Source: Methylibium petroleiphilum PM1 (GTDB lineage: Bacteria > Pseudomonadota > Gammaproteobacteria > Burkholderiales > Burkholderiaceae_C). Taken from it: a stretch of DNA of 64,000 nt. The stretch covers positions 992,001 through 1,056,000 of the forward strand of contig NC_008825.1 of assembly GCF_000015725.1 (NCBI RefSeq), in the 5' to 3' direction. Both the position numbers and the translations under genes were made by a program. Below, piece after piece: positions 1 through 8,572 of the stretch. Each line of letters starts with the position of its first letter. Positions within the stretch are counted from its first letter, which is position 1. A model generated the notes under the pieces. That model worked only from the letters and a program-made list of their open reading frames with translations. It had not been told where the DNA came from and did no database searches.

Positions 1-17
1 CTGACCGGCAAGCTGGA

Positions 18-524
18 TTACGGTGCCTTCTCGAAATGGGTCGCCACCTTGCCCAGCCCCCCATCGAAGGCGATGCCGACCCACTCGGTCGCGATGTCCT
101 CGTCCACATCGACGGCATCGAAGCTGGCGCTCCAGGTCAGCAGCGTCTTGCCGTCCGCGGTGGGGCTCACCGAGAGCGTCGAGATGCAGTTCTTGATCGG
201 GAACGGACTCTTCAGCGTGGTGTAGGTGTAGCGGGTCTTCGCGGCGTCGTAGGCGAGCAGCTTCTCCACCATCTGGCTGTCGCCGGTGAGCGTGAGGGTG
301 CGGATCGCACCCGGCCGGTTGCTGCGGCCGGTGAGCGTGCTGTTGCGGACCGAGGGGTGCCAGAGGTCGGTCGCATTGAAGTCGCCCACGTACTTCCAGA
401 CGGTGGCCGGCGAGCGATCGATCGTGACGTCGCGCGAGAACGAGATCGCGCCGTCGGCATGGCTCGGGCCGGCCAGGGCCATCAGCAGGCCCGTCGCGGC
501 GGCGTGGCGGAGGAGGGTGTTCAT
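18..524 (-). CDS. Exported SRPBCC (START-like) family protein, copy 2
   Basis: 168-aa protein with an N-terminal signal peptide (hydrophobic stretch ending SHA at about residue 23), so probably periplasmic. The rest is a polyketide-cyclase/SRPBCC fold, recognisable from the opening strand DVTIDRSPATVWKYVGDFNA and the following DLWHPSV. SRPBCC proteins bind hydrophobic ligands in a deep cavity; no catalytic residue can be assigned. It lies 16 nt after a clear paralogue and is the last gene seen of the long minus-strand envelope operon. Its presence fits handling of a lipophilic compound; the ligand is unknown. The gene is complete, with its TAA at the window's left edge. Confidence 0.75.
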   Translation of the reverse strand: MNTLLRHAAATGLLMALAGPSHADGAISFSRDVTIDRSPATVWKYVGDFNATDLWHPSVRNSTLTGRSNRPGAIRTLTLTGDSQMVEKLLAYDAAKTRYTYTTLKSPFPIKNCISTLSVSPTADGKTLLTWSASFDAVDVDEDIATEWVGIAFDGGLGKVATHFEKAP

Positions 525-540
525 GTGCAGGGTCTCCTGT

Positions 541-1041
541 TCAAGGCTGCCTGAAGTTGGCCCGCAGCTTGGCCATCCCGGCGTCCTGGAGAGCGCCGAT
601 GATCGTGGTCGCCTGCTCGTCGCTGACGCCGTGGGCGTCGAAGGTCGAACGCCACGTCATCCGCGTGCGGCCCTCTTCGGCCGGCGTGAGCGTGATGGTC
701 GCCTTGTAGTTGGCGACCGGCAGGGCGCTCTCGACGATGGCGTAGCTGTAGCTGCGCTGCGCCGCGCTGTACGACAGCAGCTTCTCGAGCCGCGTGGCGC
801 CGTCGTCCAGCGTCAGGAGCCGCCGGGCGCCGGTCCGGCCGGCCTGGCCCTGGAGCTCGCTCTTGAGCACCGCCGGGTGCCAGACGTCGATGGCGTTGAA
901 ATTGCCCACCAGCTTCCAGACGGTGGCCGGCGAGGTGTCGATCGTGACTTCGCGCTCGACCGACAGGGCGCCCGCAGCGAAGCAAGTGCCGGTCGCGAGC
1001 AGCAAGCCGGCGACGCTGAGGAGGAAGGTGCGTGTCTTCAT
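541..1041 (-). CDS. Exported SRPBCC (START-like) family protein, copy 1
   Basis: 166-aa paralogue of the next gene. The start is placed at the ATG preceding KTRTFLLS because AGGAGA lies just upstream and because this gives a clean signal peptide ending FAA near residue 22. The mature part opens EVTIDTSPATVWKLVGNFNA followed by IDVWHPAV, the same strand-helix pattern as its neighbour. Expected fold is a single ligand-binding SRPBCC domain in the periplasm. The gap to the preceding outer-membrane protein gene is 19 nt, so the two are probably cotranscribed. Function is inferred from fold and context only. Confidence 0.75.
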   Translation of the reverse strand: MKTRTFLLSVAGLLLATGTCFAAGALSVEREVTIDTSPATVWKLVGNFNAIDVWHPAVLKSELQGQAGRTGARRLLTLDDGATRLEKLLSYSAAQRSYSYAIVESALPVANYKATITLTPAEEGRTRMTWRSTFDAHGVSDEQATTIIGALQDAGMAKLRANFRQP

Positions 1042-1060
1042 GGGGAAGCGATCTCCTGGG

Positions 1061-1870
1061 TTAGAACCTGATCGACAGTCCGGCACCGAACTCCCAGTCC
1101 GGTGAGGTGTGGGTGATGCCGCGCGAGACCACGGCGTCCACCTGGACCGTGGGGCTCAGGAGGTAGGCGGTGCCCGCGTCGACGCTCACCACCGACCCGC
1201 CGTGGCGGGACGGGGCGAGCTGCCGGCCCGCCAGCTCGACAAACGTGCGGAAGCGGTCGGTCCACGACTTGCCCGCGGTCACCGCGAGAATGCCGGTGGC
1301 GAACCGCCCGCTGTCGGTGTCGCGATCCAACGCGATGCCGCCCATGGCGCCCACCGACATCGCGCCGTCCAGCTCCCACTCGCCGACCACGCGCAGGGAG
1401 GGGCGCAGGCCGCTGCCGCGGAACGCGGCCGATCCCGTGTCCACGTCCACATGCAGGAGCCAGGCGACGGCCGGGCGCCCGGCCGCCTCATCGCCATCCT
1501 GCATGTGCCACTTGACGCCGAGCGAGGTGTCCGCAAAGCCTCGCTCGCGCGTGACGCGCGAGGCGGCCGGGGCCTCGGATCGGGACCTCAGATGACCGTC
1601 GGTCTCGATCCGCAGTTCGAGGGTCTCGCTGACACCCAGGCGCAGCAGCGTCGGTGTCGAGTCCACCCTCAGCCGGTTCCCCGCGGCATCGCCGCTGCGT
1701 TCCCGGGCGAGTCCCGTCTCCAGCTGGAACCGGCCTTTGCCGACCACCTGGCTGGATTCCACGAAATCGGGCCGGTCGGTGCTGATGCCGTCGCCGGCGT
1801 GTGCGGGCGCCAGGCAGCACAGCAAGGCGGCTGCCGCGGTCAGGGGCTTCACGGCGTCTCTCTGTCTCAT
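1061..1870 (-). CDS. Outer-membrane barrel protein, MetA-pathway-of-phenol-degradation family
   Basis: 269-aa protein beginning at the ATG that gives a typical signal peptide (hydrophobic core LTAAAALLCCLAPAHA). The mature N-terminus DGISTDRPDFVESSQVVGKG is the hallmark of the Phenol_MetA_deg-type transporter family (PF13557). The alternating amphipathic strands and the C-terminal aromatic phenylalanine (GLSIRF) are those of an outer-membrane beta barrel. Family members are thought to help hydrophobic aromatics cross the outer membrane, but transport is mostly inferred. No strong ribosome-binding site is visible. It lies 121 nt downstream of the DUF1329 gene. Confidence 0.65.
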   Translation of the reverse strand: MRQRDAVKPLTAAAALLCCLAPAHAGDGISTDRPDFVESSQVVGKGRFQLETGLARERSGDAAGNRLRVDSTPTLLRLGVSETLELRIETDGHLRSRSEAPAASRVTRERGFADTSLGVKWHMQDGDEAAGRPAVAWLLHVDVDTGSAAFRGSGLRPSLRVVGEWELDGAMSVGAMGGIALDRDTDSGRFATGILAVTAGKSWTDRFRTFVELAGRQLAPSRHGGSVVSVDAGTAYLLSPTVQVDAVVSRGITHTSPDWEFGAGLSIRF

Positions 1871-1991
1871 GTTCTGTGTTTGTGGCGCGGGGCCCGGCCT
1901 GCCGTGCGCGAAGTGCAAAGGCCGCCGGGCCGGCATTCGAGGCAGTGCCCGAACGCAGCGACCCGGCGGCCCCGGCAGCACGGTCTGCCGT

Positions 1992-3323
1992 CTACTTCCC
2001 GGTGCCGGTCGCGACCTCTTCCAGGATGTTCAGCGCCACGTCGGTTTCCTTGACGCCCTTGGGGTTGGACTTCATGTTCGACGACCAGTTGGTGGCGTGG
2101 CCGCGCTTCACGTCGATGATGTGGCCGATGACGGGCATGACCGCCTTGTAGCCGTCGTCGCCGACGTCAGGCCGGTTCTGGAAGATGAACATCTTCCAGA
2201 ACTCGCCCTTGCGGTCGAGCGCATAGCCGAGGTAGGGGCGCGGGAAGTCGACTTCCATGTACACCACCTTCTTGCTGTACGGGTGCTCGTCGGGGCAGGT
2301 ACCCTCCACCACGTACACCTCGCGCGGCTCCCAGCCGATGTCCGGCGCCGGGTTGAAGTGCGGCGGGATGTCGATGCCGATGCGCGGGAAGCGCTTGGCC
2401 GGCTCGGTCCAGGGCTGCTTGACGTCGACGCTCATCTCCGGGCTGTGGGCGATGGCCAGCACCCAGCGCTTCTCGATCAGCTTGTTCGACTTGTACTTGG
2501 TGGGCGCGGCGTCCCAGATGTCCCAGTCGTCATACAGCTGGTCGGTGCCGCCGATCGGGTCCATCCACGCACCGCCGGAGAGACGGCGCGTGCGGCGCAC
2601 CGACTTCAGGTAGGCGTAGGAGTCGTCGGGCTTCTTCGAGTCGGCCTGGTTGTAGCGGACCGAGAAGAGCCCCAGGCCCCGGATGTCCTGCGGGTAGGTC
2701 GCGACGAAGTAGGTCTTCTGCGCGATCGTGCCGTCGCCTTCGGAGACCGGACCACCGTCGAGACGGCCCTCCATGTAGTAGCGCCGCGACTGGAAGGCCT
2801 GCACGCGCTCGTAGCCCTTCTTCGCGTCGAGGAAGGCCCAGGCGATGTCGCGCAGGTCCATCGTGGCGCCGTAGGTGGCGGCGCGCAGGTTCCAGATCAC
2901 CTTGTCACCCGCATGCGGGTCGTCCATCTTGATGGACTCGGGCGGGAACATCATGCCCGCCTTCCAGCCCGACACGGTGCGGTCGGCCGGGTTGAACTTC
3001 ACGTCCTTGGCGCCGTCCTTGGTCGCCTGGACGTACTTCGGGTCCATCGTGATCTTCTTCGAGTTGGCCAGCTTGATGGTCAGGTCGTAGTTCCTGATCA
3101 TCCATTCCAGCTTCTCCGGCACCATGCTGGCAATCGTCTTGCCCTCGAAGGTGTCGTTCTTGATGCTGTCGAAGTTGCCCTTGTTGATGACGAAGCCCGC
3201 CTCGAGCTCCTTCGCCATCACGGGGGTGGCCACCAGGGCGGCGGCCAGGGCCACGGCACCACCGAAGCCGGTGCGCAGCACGCTGCGTCGGTTGGTCATG
3301 TTCTTTCCGGTTTTCATCTTCAT
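1992..3323 (-). CDS. DUF1329 (LolB-like fold) periplasmic/outer-membrane protein, module 1
   Basis: 443-aa exported protein; the start is supported by CAGGAGAC before the ATG. The N-terminus carries a twin-arginine-like signal (NRRSVLRTG then a hydrophobic run ending VMA). The mature protein matches the DUF1329 family: tracts GWKAGMMFPPESI, SVRRTRRLSGGAWMDPIGG and DIWDAAPTKYKSNKLIEKRW, with conserved Arg/Trp/Tyr. DUF1329 proteins usually sit beside DUF1302 barrels, as here (15-nt gap), and are proposed to handle hydrophobic compounds at the outer membrane; the biochemistry is not settled. A paralogue lies at 33639-35018. Confidence 0.8.
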   Translation of the reverse strand: MKMKTGKNMTNRRSVLRTGFGGAVALAAALVATPVMAKELEAGFVINKGNFDSIKNDTFEGKTIASMVPEKLEWMIRNYDLTIKLANSKKITMDPKYVQATKDGAKDVKFNPADRTVSGWKAGMMFPPESIKMDDPHAGDKVIWNLRAATYGATMDLRDIAWAFLDAKKGYERVQAFQSRRYYMEGRLDGGPVSEGDGTIAQKTYFVATYPQDIRGLGLFSVRYNQADSKKPDDSYAYLKSVRRTRRLSGGAWMDPIGGTDQLYDDWDIWDAAPTKYKSNKLIEKRWVLAIAHSPEMSVDVKQPWTEPAKRFPRIGIDIPPHFNPAPDIGWEPREVYVVEGTCPDEHPYSKKVVYMEVDFPRPYLGYALDRKGEFWKMFIFQNRPDVGDDGYKAVMPVIGHIIDVKRGHATNWSSNMKSNPKGVKETDVALNILEEVATGTGK

Positions 3324-3338
3324 GTCTCCTGTCTGTGA

Positions 3339-4925
3339 TCAAAACTGCCGGGTCAGGCGGAACACCAGCTGACTGGCCTTGCTGAAGTAGCCGAACAGCT
3401 GCGAGCCTTCGCCGCTGAACTGCGTCTTGTTGCTCTTGCCGCCGTCCCAGAAGAGGTCGGCCTCGAGCTTGGCCACCCACTTGTCGGACAAGGTCATCGC
3501 CACGCTCGGGATCGCGAAGCCACCGCCGTTGCTCAGATCGAAGCCGATGGCGAAGCCCGGGTTGATCTCGTCGTTCTTGTAGTTGAGGACCGTGAAGGCG
3601 GTCAGGATGGTGCTGTGCTCCTTGATCTTGGAGCCGTAGGCGAACAGCCGGACCAGGTCATCGCTGTCCTCGTAGTTGAGGATCTGCGTGTTGAACAGCT
3701 GGATCGACGAGAACGACGGCCGGCTCGTGCCCAGCAGCCCCTCGAACTTCAGGTTCTTGTCGATGCGCAGCATCGTGGTCAGCGTGTCCTTGAGCTTCAC
3801 GCCGTTCAGGCCGATGCCCGGATTGCCGATGCCCGACGCGTAGTTGCCGGGATTGAAGGCGCCGCTGCCCACGTTGAACGGTTGGTCCTTCGTGTAGGCG
3901 ACCTCGGCGCTCAGCACGGCGTCGAGCGTGTCGCTGTAGCCGCTCACCGTGGCCCCGAACACGTCGATCTTCGGGTGGATCAGGTCGAACACGCCGCCGG
4001 TGGCGGCGACGCCCTCGTAGCTCTTCCCGGGCGAGCCCGAGTTGGCCACCGGATCGGCCGAGAAGGTCTTCAGGTAGGCGAACGAATAGTTCATGCCGAA
4101 GGCCTCGCCGGCCCACCGCACGCCGCCGGTGGCGTCGCGGAAGTCGCCCGACGGGTGGCTGCAGTTCTTGTTGGTCACCTCGTGCAGGTCGAAGCCGCGG
4201 TAGGGCTGGAAGAACCAGCGACCGCCGCCGATGTCGTAGGTGTTGCCGATGTCCTGGCAGCGGTCCCAGCCCGGGCGGATGTAGGCCGCCAGCATGCCGT
4301 CGGCCTCGGGGATGCGGATCTTGGTCGACAGCAGGATCAGCGGTTTGCGCCACTCCTCGTTCTCGCCCTCGAAGAACAGGCGCCAGCTCAGGTCGTAACC
4401 GTGCACCAGGTCCATCGCGTGGAAGAAGTCGGACTCGCCCCACACCAACTGCTGCTTGCCGAACTTCACCGTGGTGCGGTCGCCGAGGTTGGTCTCGGCC
4501 CAGAACTCGCGCACGTCGAAGTTGTTGTAGTTCTTGATGATGCTTTCGCCACCGGTGGTGCCGTTGGTGGCGCGCAGGTCCTCGAGGTCCTCGAGGTAGT
4601 TGGTCTTGTACTCGCGGTCCAGACGGGTGATCGCCTTCCACTTGATCGGGCCGGTCTTCGCGTCGGCGTCGAGCAGCACGGAGCCGCGCACCATCGACAG
4701 CTTGCCCCGGCTCTTCTTGCCCTGCTGCTCCAGCTCGGGCTGGTTCTGCAGGTTCATCGACACCCAGCCACGGGCGTAGCCGGACAGTGCGAAGGCGTAG
4801 TCGCCGTCACCGGCGTTGCTCTTGGCCTCCTCGGTGGCGGCGTGCACCGTCGAGGTGGCCATGCCCCCCAGGGCCGCCGCGAGGGCGATCCCGGGGATCT
4901 GCTTGAAGCGCTTGTTTCGTTTCAT
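3339..4925 (-). CDS. DUF1302 outer-membrane protein, module 1
   Basis: 528-aa protein with a signal peptide (basic KRNKRFK, then a hydrophobic run ending VHA near residue 29). It reads as a large outer-membrane barrel: the mature start has YAFALSGYARGWVSMNLQNQ, many alternating strands follow, and the C-terminus is LVFRLTRQF with a terminal Phe. Motifs KFGKQQLVWGESDFFHAMDL and DPNG-free strand repeats fit the DUF1302 family, found with DUF1329 proteins in clusters for hydrophobic substrates. It follows the RND transporter by 98 nt and precedes the DUF1329 gene. Its job is inferred to be passage or binding of a lipophilic substrate at the outer membrane. Confidence 0.8.
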   Translation of the reverse strand: MKRNKRFKQIPGIALAAALGGMATSTVHAATEEAKSNAGDGDYAFALSGYARGWVSMNLQNQPELEQQGKKSRGKLSMVRGSVLLDADAKTGPIKWKAITRLDREYKTNYLEDLEDLRATNGTTGGESIIKNYNNFDVREFWAETNLGDRTTVKFGKQQLVWGESDFFHAMDLVHGYDLSWRLFFEGENEEWRKPLILLSTKIRIPEADGMLAAYIRPGWDRCQDIGNTYDIGGGRWFFQPYRGFDLHEVTNKNCSHPSGDFRDATGGVRWAGEAFGMNYSFAYLKTFSADPVANSGSPGKSYEGVAATGGVFDLIHPKIDVFGATVSGYSDTLDAVLSAEVAYTKDQPFNVGSGAFNPGNYASGIGNPGIGLNGVKLKDTLTTMLRIDKNLKFEGLLGTSRPSFSSIQLFNTQILNYEDSDDLVRLFAYGSKIKEHSTILTAFTVLNYKNDEINPGFAIGFDLSNGGGFAIPSVAMTLSDKWVAKLEADLFWDGGKSNKTQFSGEGSQLFGYFSKASQLVFRLTRQF

Positions 4926-5023
4926 GTCTCCGTTCCTTTCGTCTTTTCACTAGAACCAGAAATTAGCCAGCACGGATCCGCACGGCGTCGCCGGAGCGGC
5001 GCCGTCGCGAGTGGCTGGCACCC

Positions 5024-7399
5024 TCACACAACCACTGCGGAACTGGCGCGCTCGATCGGGCGCTGCTTGCTGCCCACGATGAAGGCGGGGCGGAACACGT
5101 AGACGATCGCCGGCATGATGAAGAGCGCGCTGAAGGCCGAGATGAACAGCCAGAGCGCGATCAGCAGGCCCATGTCGGCCTGCAGCCGCAGCGACGAGAA
5201 GCTCCACAGCCCGACGCTGGTGATCAGCGTGAGCGCGGTGATCAGGACCCCGCGGCCGGCGCTGCTGAGCGCCTTGATGATGGCGGCCTCGACGTTGTCG
5301 GAGTGGTGCAGTTCCTCGCGGATGCCGTCGACGATGTAGAAGGTGTAGTCCACCCCCAGGCCGATGCCCAGCGCCACCACCGGCAGCGTGTTGATGTTCA
5401 TGCCGATGCCGTGCCAGGCCATGTAGCTGAACGTGATGGTGTTGGACAGCATCACCGGGATCATGAAGAACACCCCGGCCACGGTGGAGCGGTAGGTCAC
5501 CGTGCAGCACACCACCAGCACCAGCAGTGCCAGCGCGATGGCCTCGATCTGACCCGCGAGGATGACCTCGTTCACCGCCGCCAGCACGCCCACCAGGCCG
5601 CCGGCCAGCAGGTAGTCCGCCTTCTCCATCGCGTTCTGCGCCACGTAGTCCTGCACGCGGGCGATCGCGGTGCGGATGGTCTCGCCCTGGTGGTCGCGGA
5701 AGAACAGGGTCACGGCGCCGTTCTTCGCGTCGGCGTCGGCGTAGCGGTCCATGTCGCCCGGGTCGGAGCCGGAGACGAACATGTAGGTCAGCTCGCCGTT
5801 CTCGTTGGCGTCGTTGCCGAGTTCGGCGTACATCGGGTTGCCTTCGCGCAGCACGCGGCGCACCTGGGGCAGCACGTCGGCCAGCGAGATGCTGCCGCCG
5901 ACCTCCGGCTGGGCCTCCATGTAGCGCTGGAAGTCGCTCATGCTCTTGAGCACTTCCGGCTCGCGCAGCGCACCCTTCTCCTTGCCGGCGACCACCACGA
6001 ACATGCGATCCGAACCCTGGAACTGGCGGTTGATATCGGTGGCGTCTCGGTTGTAGGAGGAGTCCGGCCACAGGATCGGCGAACCCGGGTTCGCGTCGCC
6101 GACCTTCAGGTTGAAGGCGTACCAGCCCGACACGAAGAACACCACCAGCGCGGTGCCCAGCACGCCGTAGCGCCAGCGCGTGGTCACGATCTTGGCGCAC
6201 AGGCGCAGCACCGCGTCGAGCAGCGGGCGGATGTTCAGTGGATGTACGTAGCTCTGCTTCGGCTTGAAGTACGACAGCATCACCGGCGTCAGCAGCAGCG
6301 CGCTGACCAGGATCGAGAAGATCCACACCGTGCCGATGTAGGAGATCTTCTCCAGCATCGGGATCGGCGTGAGCGCCACCACCAGCACGCAGCCGGCGTC
6401 GGCCACGATCGCCAGCATGCTGGGCTTGAAGAGGTTCTTCACGCTGGCCAGGGCCGCGGCGGCCGAGCTGGTGGCGCCGGCGGCGATCTCGTCGTCGTAG
6501 CGCGATATCAGCTGCACCGAGTTCGAGATCGCCTGCGCGGTGATCAGGAACGCCACCACGATCACCAGCGGGTCGAGGTGGAAGCCCATCAACCGGGCGG
6601 CGCCGAGCGCCCAGATCGCGCTCACCACGCCGGCCAGCAGCGGCAGCAGGGTGCCGTGCCAGGTGCGCGTGATCAGCATCAGGATCAGCACCAGCGAGGC
6701 GATCGCTGCGAAGAAGATCTTGAGCGTCTCGTCGAGGTAGAAGTTGACCCAGCCGTACAGCACCGGTTCGCCCACCACCCGCACCTTGACGCCGTCGCCC
6801 GATGCCTCCTTGACCAAGCCCATGATCTGGTCGAAGGCCTTGCTGTAGTTGATCTCGCCGTCGAGGAAGTCGGCCGTGATCAGCGTGGCCTTGAGGTCCA
6901 TCGAGACGTAGGGGCCGTAGATCAGCGGGTTGTTGAGCACCGCCTCCTTCAGCACCGCCATCTCGCCCGGGGTCTGCGGCAGGTTGGGCCACATGATCGG
7001 GCGCGACTCCACGCCCTCGGTCGAGGCCCGCACCTCCTTGATCTTCTTGGAGGCGATCGAGACGATCTGGTAGGTGTCGACGCTGTCGACCTGTTGCAGG
7101 CCGACCGTCAGCTTCTGCACCTTCTGCAGCACCTTCGTGTCGAAGATGTCGCCATTGTCGGTCTCGACCATGATGCTGACCATGTTCGAGCCGCCGAAGG
7201 TCGACTTGAACTTCTGGTTCACCGCCACATAGGGGTGGTTCTTCGGCAGCAGGTCGCTGAAGATCGTCTTCACCTCGACGTGGGTGGCCAGGTAGCCCAT
7301 CACCGCCGTCAGCAGCGCCACCGTCAGCACCACCCAGCGGCGGTGGTGGATCAGGCGCTCGAACGCCCTCTCGATTTTTCCGAACGTTGCATTCTTCAC
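5024..7399 (-). CDS. RND/MMPL-family transporter, module 1
   Basis: 791-aa inner-membrane protein with the two-fold MMPL/RND plan. One TM segment lies near residues 20-40, then a periplasmic loop, about five TM helices (residues ~220-370), a second TM and periplasmic loop (~400-600) and five final helices. The helix segment VVALGIGLGVDYTFYIVDGI holds the Gly-rich/Asp motif typical of the proton relay in MMPL proteins. No membrane-fusion partner or TolC homologue is encoded nearby, so it resembles lipid/hydrophobe exporters of the HpnN/MmpL type rather than tripartite drug pumps. It is 25 nt downstream of the YCF48 gene. The substrate is unknown. Confidence 0.85.
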   Translation of the reverse strand: MKNATFGKIERAFERLIHHRRWVVLTVALLTAVMGYLATHVEVKTIFSDLLPKNHPYVAVNQKFKSTFGGSNMVSIMVETDNGDIFDTKVLQKVQKLTVGLQQVDSVDTYQIVSIASKKIKEVRASTEGVESRPIMWPNLPQTPGEMAVLKEAVLNNPLIYGPYVSMDLKATLITADFLDGEINYSKAFDQIMGLVKEASGDGVKVRVVGEPVLYGWVNFYLDETLKIFFAAIASLVLILMLITRTWHGTLLPLLAGVVSAIWALGAARLMGFHLDPLVIVVAFLITAQAISNSVQLISRYDDEIAAGATSSAAAALASVKNLFKPSMLAIVADAGCVLVVALTPIPMLEKISYIGTVWIFSILVSALLLTPVMLSYFKPKQSYVHPLNIRPLLDAVLRLCAKIVTTRWRYGVLGTALVVFFVSGWYAFNLKVGDANPGSPILWPDSSYNRDATDINRQFQGSDRMFVVVAGKEKGALREPEVLKSMSDFQRYMEAQPEVGGSISLADVLPQVRRVLREGNPMYAELGNDANENGELTYMFVSGSDPGDMDRYADADAKNGAVTLFFRDHQGETIRTAIARVQDYVAQNAMEKADYLLAGGLVGVLAAVNEVILAGQIEAIALALLVLVVCCTVTYRSTVAGVFFMIPVMLSNTITFSYMAWHGIGMNINTLPVVALGIGLGVDYTFYIVDGIREELHHSDNVEAAIIKALSSAGRGVLITALTLITSVGLWSFSSLRLQADMGLLIALWLFISAFSALFIMPAIVYVFRPAFIVGSKQRPIERASSAVVV

Positions 7400-7424
7400 A
7401 GCCGTCTCCTCCTTTTTGTTCGTG

Positions 7425-8435
7425 TCAGCGACCGGCGACGGTCAGCTGGTCGCCTTCGAGCACGGCGAGGTTGGCGCCGGCCAGGTAGTAGCGCGGGCCG
7501 GACTTCGCGATCTGGGTGCGCCACGAGACGTCGCCGTCCGAGATGCGGCGGGCTTTCCAGGTCTGCGCCGTGGCATCGGAGCTCACCATGACCCCCTTGT
7601 CGCCGACCGCGGTCCAGCGGTTCTCGTCCCAGATGACGTCGAGCAGGTGCTCGCGCGTCGGGCGTTCGACGTCGCTCCAGGTGAGCCCGCCGTCGTTCGT
7701 GACGACCAGCGTGCCCGCGAGGCCCACGGCCACGCCGTGCTGCGGGTCACGGAAGCTCACCGCCATCAGGCTGACCTTGTTCTTGGTCTCGATGTCGGTC
7801 CAGTTGGCGCCGCCGTCGGTGCTGCGCATCACCGCGCCGAACTCGCCGACCAGCCAGCCGGTCTGACCGATGAAGCTCACGGCATTCCAGGCGCGGTCCT
7901 TCTCGGGCAGCGCGCGCGTCCAGGTCTGGCCCTTGTCGTCGGAGCGCAGCAGCGCGCCGAACTCGCCGACCGCCCAGGCCACGCCGTCGAAGATGCGCAC
8001 GCGGAACAGCTTGTTCGGGTTGCCGGAGCTCGGCAGCGTGGCCGCCGTCCAGAGATTGCCGCCGTTGGTGGTGACGAGGATCACGCCGTTGTTGCCCACC
8101 GCCACAGCGTGCATCGCGTCCCACGCGGCGATGCCCTGCAGGTTCTCCAGCGTCGCGGTCGACTGCCGCTGCCAGGTCTTGCCGCCATCGACCGTGTGGA
8201 CGATCTTGCCGCCGCTGCCTGCGGCCCAGGCCACCTGGTCGTTCGGCGTGGCGATGCTGAAGAAGTTGTCGCGGCGTTCGACCGCCTTCGGCTCGACCTT
8301 CTTGATGACCGCCTCGGCCTTCACGAAGAAGCCGGCGTAGAGCAGGCCGCCGATGATGGCGATCGGCAGGGCCGAGGTGAGCAGGTTGACCGCGCCGCGC
8401 GCACCACCTCCGAATTTCTCAAACTGGGCAAGCAT
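7425..8435 (-). CDS. YCF48/Hcf136-like beta-propeller protein, module 1
   Basis: 336-aa protein with one N-terminal membrane helix (about residues 17-38) followed by a repeated propeller. BNR-like repeats recur roughly every 40-45 residues, for example VDGGKTWQRQS, TTNGGNLWTAA, DDKGQTWTRAL, STDGGANWTDI and TNDGGLTWSDV. This is the YCF48/Hcf136-type photosystem-assembly-like domain, here in a non-photosynthetic context. CAAGGAGAC precedes the start. In such clusters these proteins occur next to RND transporters and may act as periplasmic assembly or adaptor factors; that role is inferred. A paralogue lies at 35116-36207. Confidence 0.8.
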   Translation of the reverse strand: MLAQFEKFGGGARGAVNLLTSALPIAIIGGLLYAGFFVKAEAVIKKVEPKAVERRDNFFSIATPNDQVAWAAGSGGKIVHTVDGGKTWQRQSTATLENLQGIAAWDAMHAVAVGNNGVILVTTNGGNLWTAATLPSSGNPNKLFRVRIFDGVAWAVGEFGALLRSDDKGQTWTRALPEKDRAWNAVSFIGQTGWLVGEFGAVMRSTDGGANWTDIETKNKVSLMAVSFRDPQHGVAVGLAGTLVVTNDGGLTWSDVERPTREHLLDVIWDENRWTAVGDKGVMVSSDATAQTWKARRISDGDVSWRTQIAKSGPRYYLAGANLAVLEGDQLTVAGR

Positions 8436-8493
8436 GGATCTGTCTCCTTGGAGCGCCGTGGCGCGTCGTGCGCGTCAGGCACCGTTCTTGGGA

Positions 8494-8558
8494 GGTCCGG
8501 GGGTCGGGCCCGGACCGCTCGGGAGGGCGGCACGCCGGCTCCTCCCGGCGTGCCGCCC
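8494..8558 (-). other. Two tandem perfect hairpins between the GMC gene and the envelope module
   Basis: Within the 137-nt gap after the GMC stop there are two strong inverted repeats. Arms of 14 nt at 8525-8538 and 8545-8558 (GGGCGGCACGCCGG and its complement) flank a 6-nt loop. Arms of 8 nt at 8494-8501 and 8509-8516 flank a 7-nt loop. Neither is followed by a T-run on the minus strand, so they are not classical terminators. They could attenuate transcription or protect the upstream mRNA, giving more GMC/subunit-3 product than transporter. Confidence 0.6.
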
Positions 8559-8572
8559 CGCGCGACCTGGGC

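Noticed and set aside
5303-7591. 762-aa open frame on the plus strand opposite the RND transporter gene
   Set aside because: Antisense shadow produced by GC-rich codon bias; composition is His/Arg/Val-rich with no domain, and the opposite strand encodes a clear MMPL transporter.
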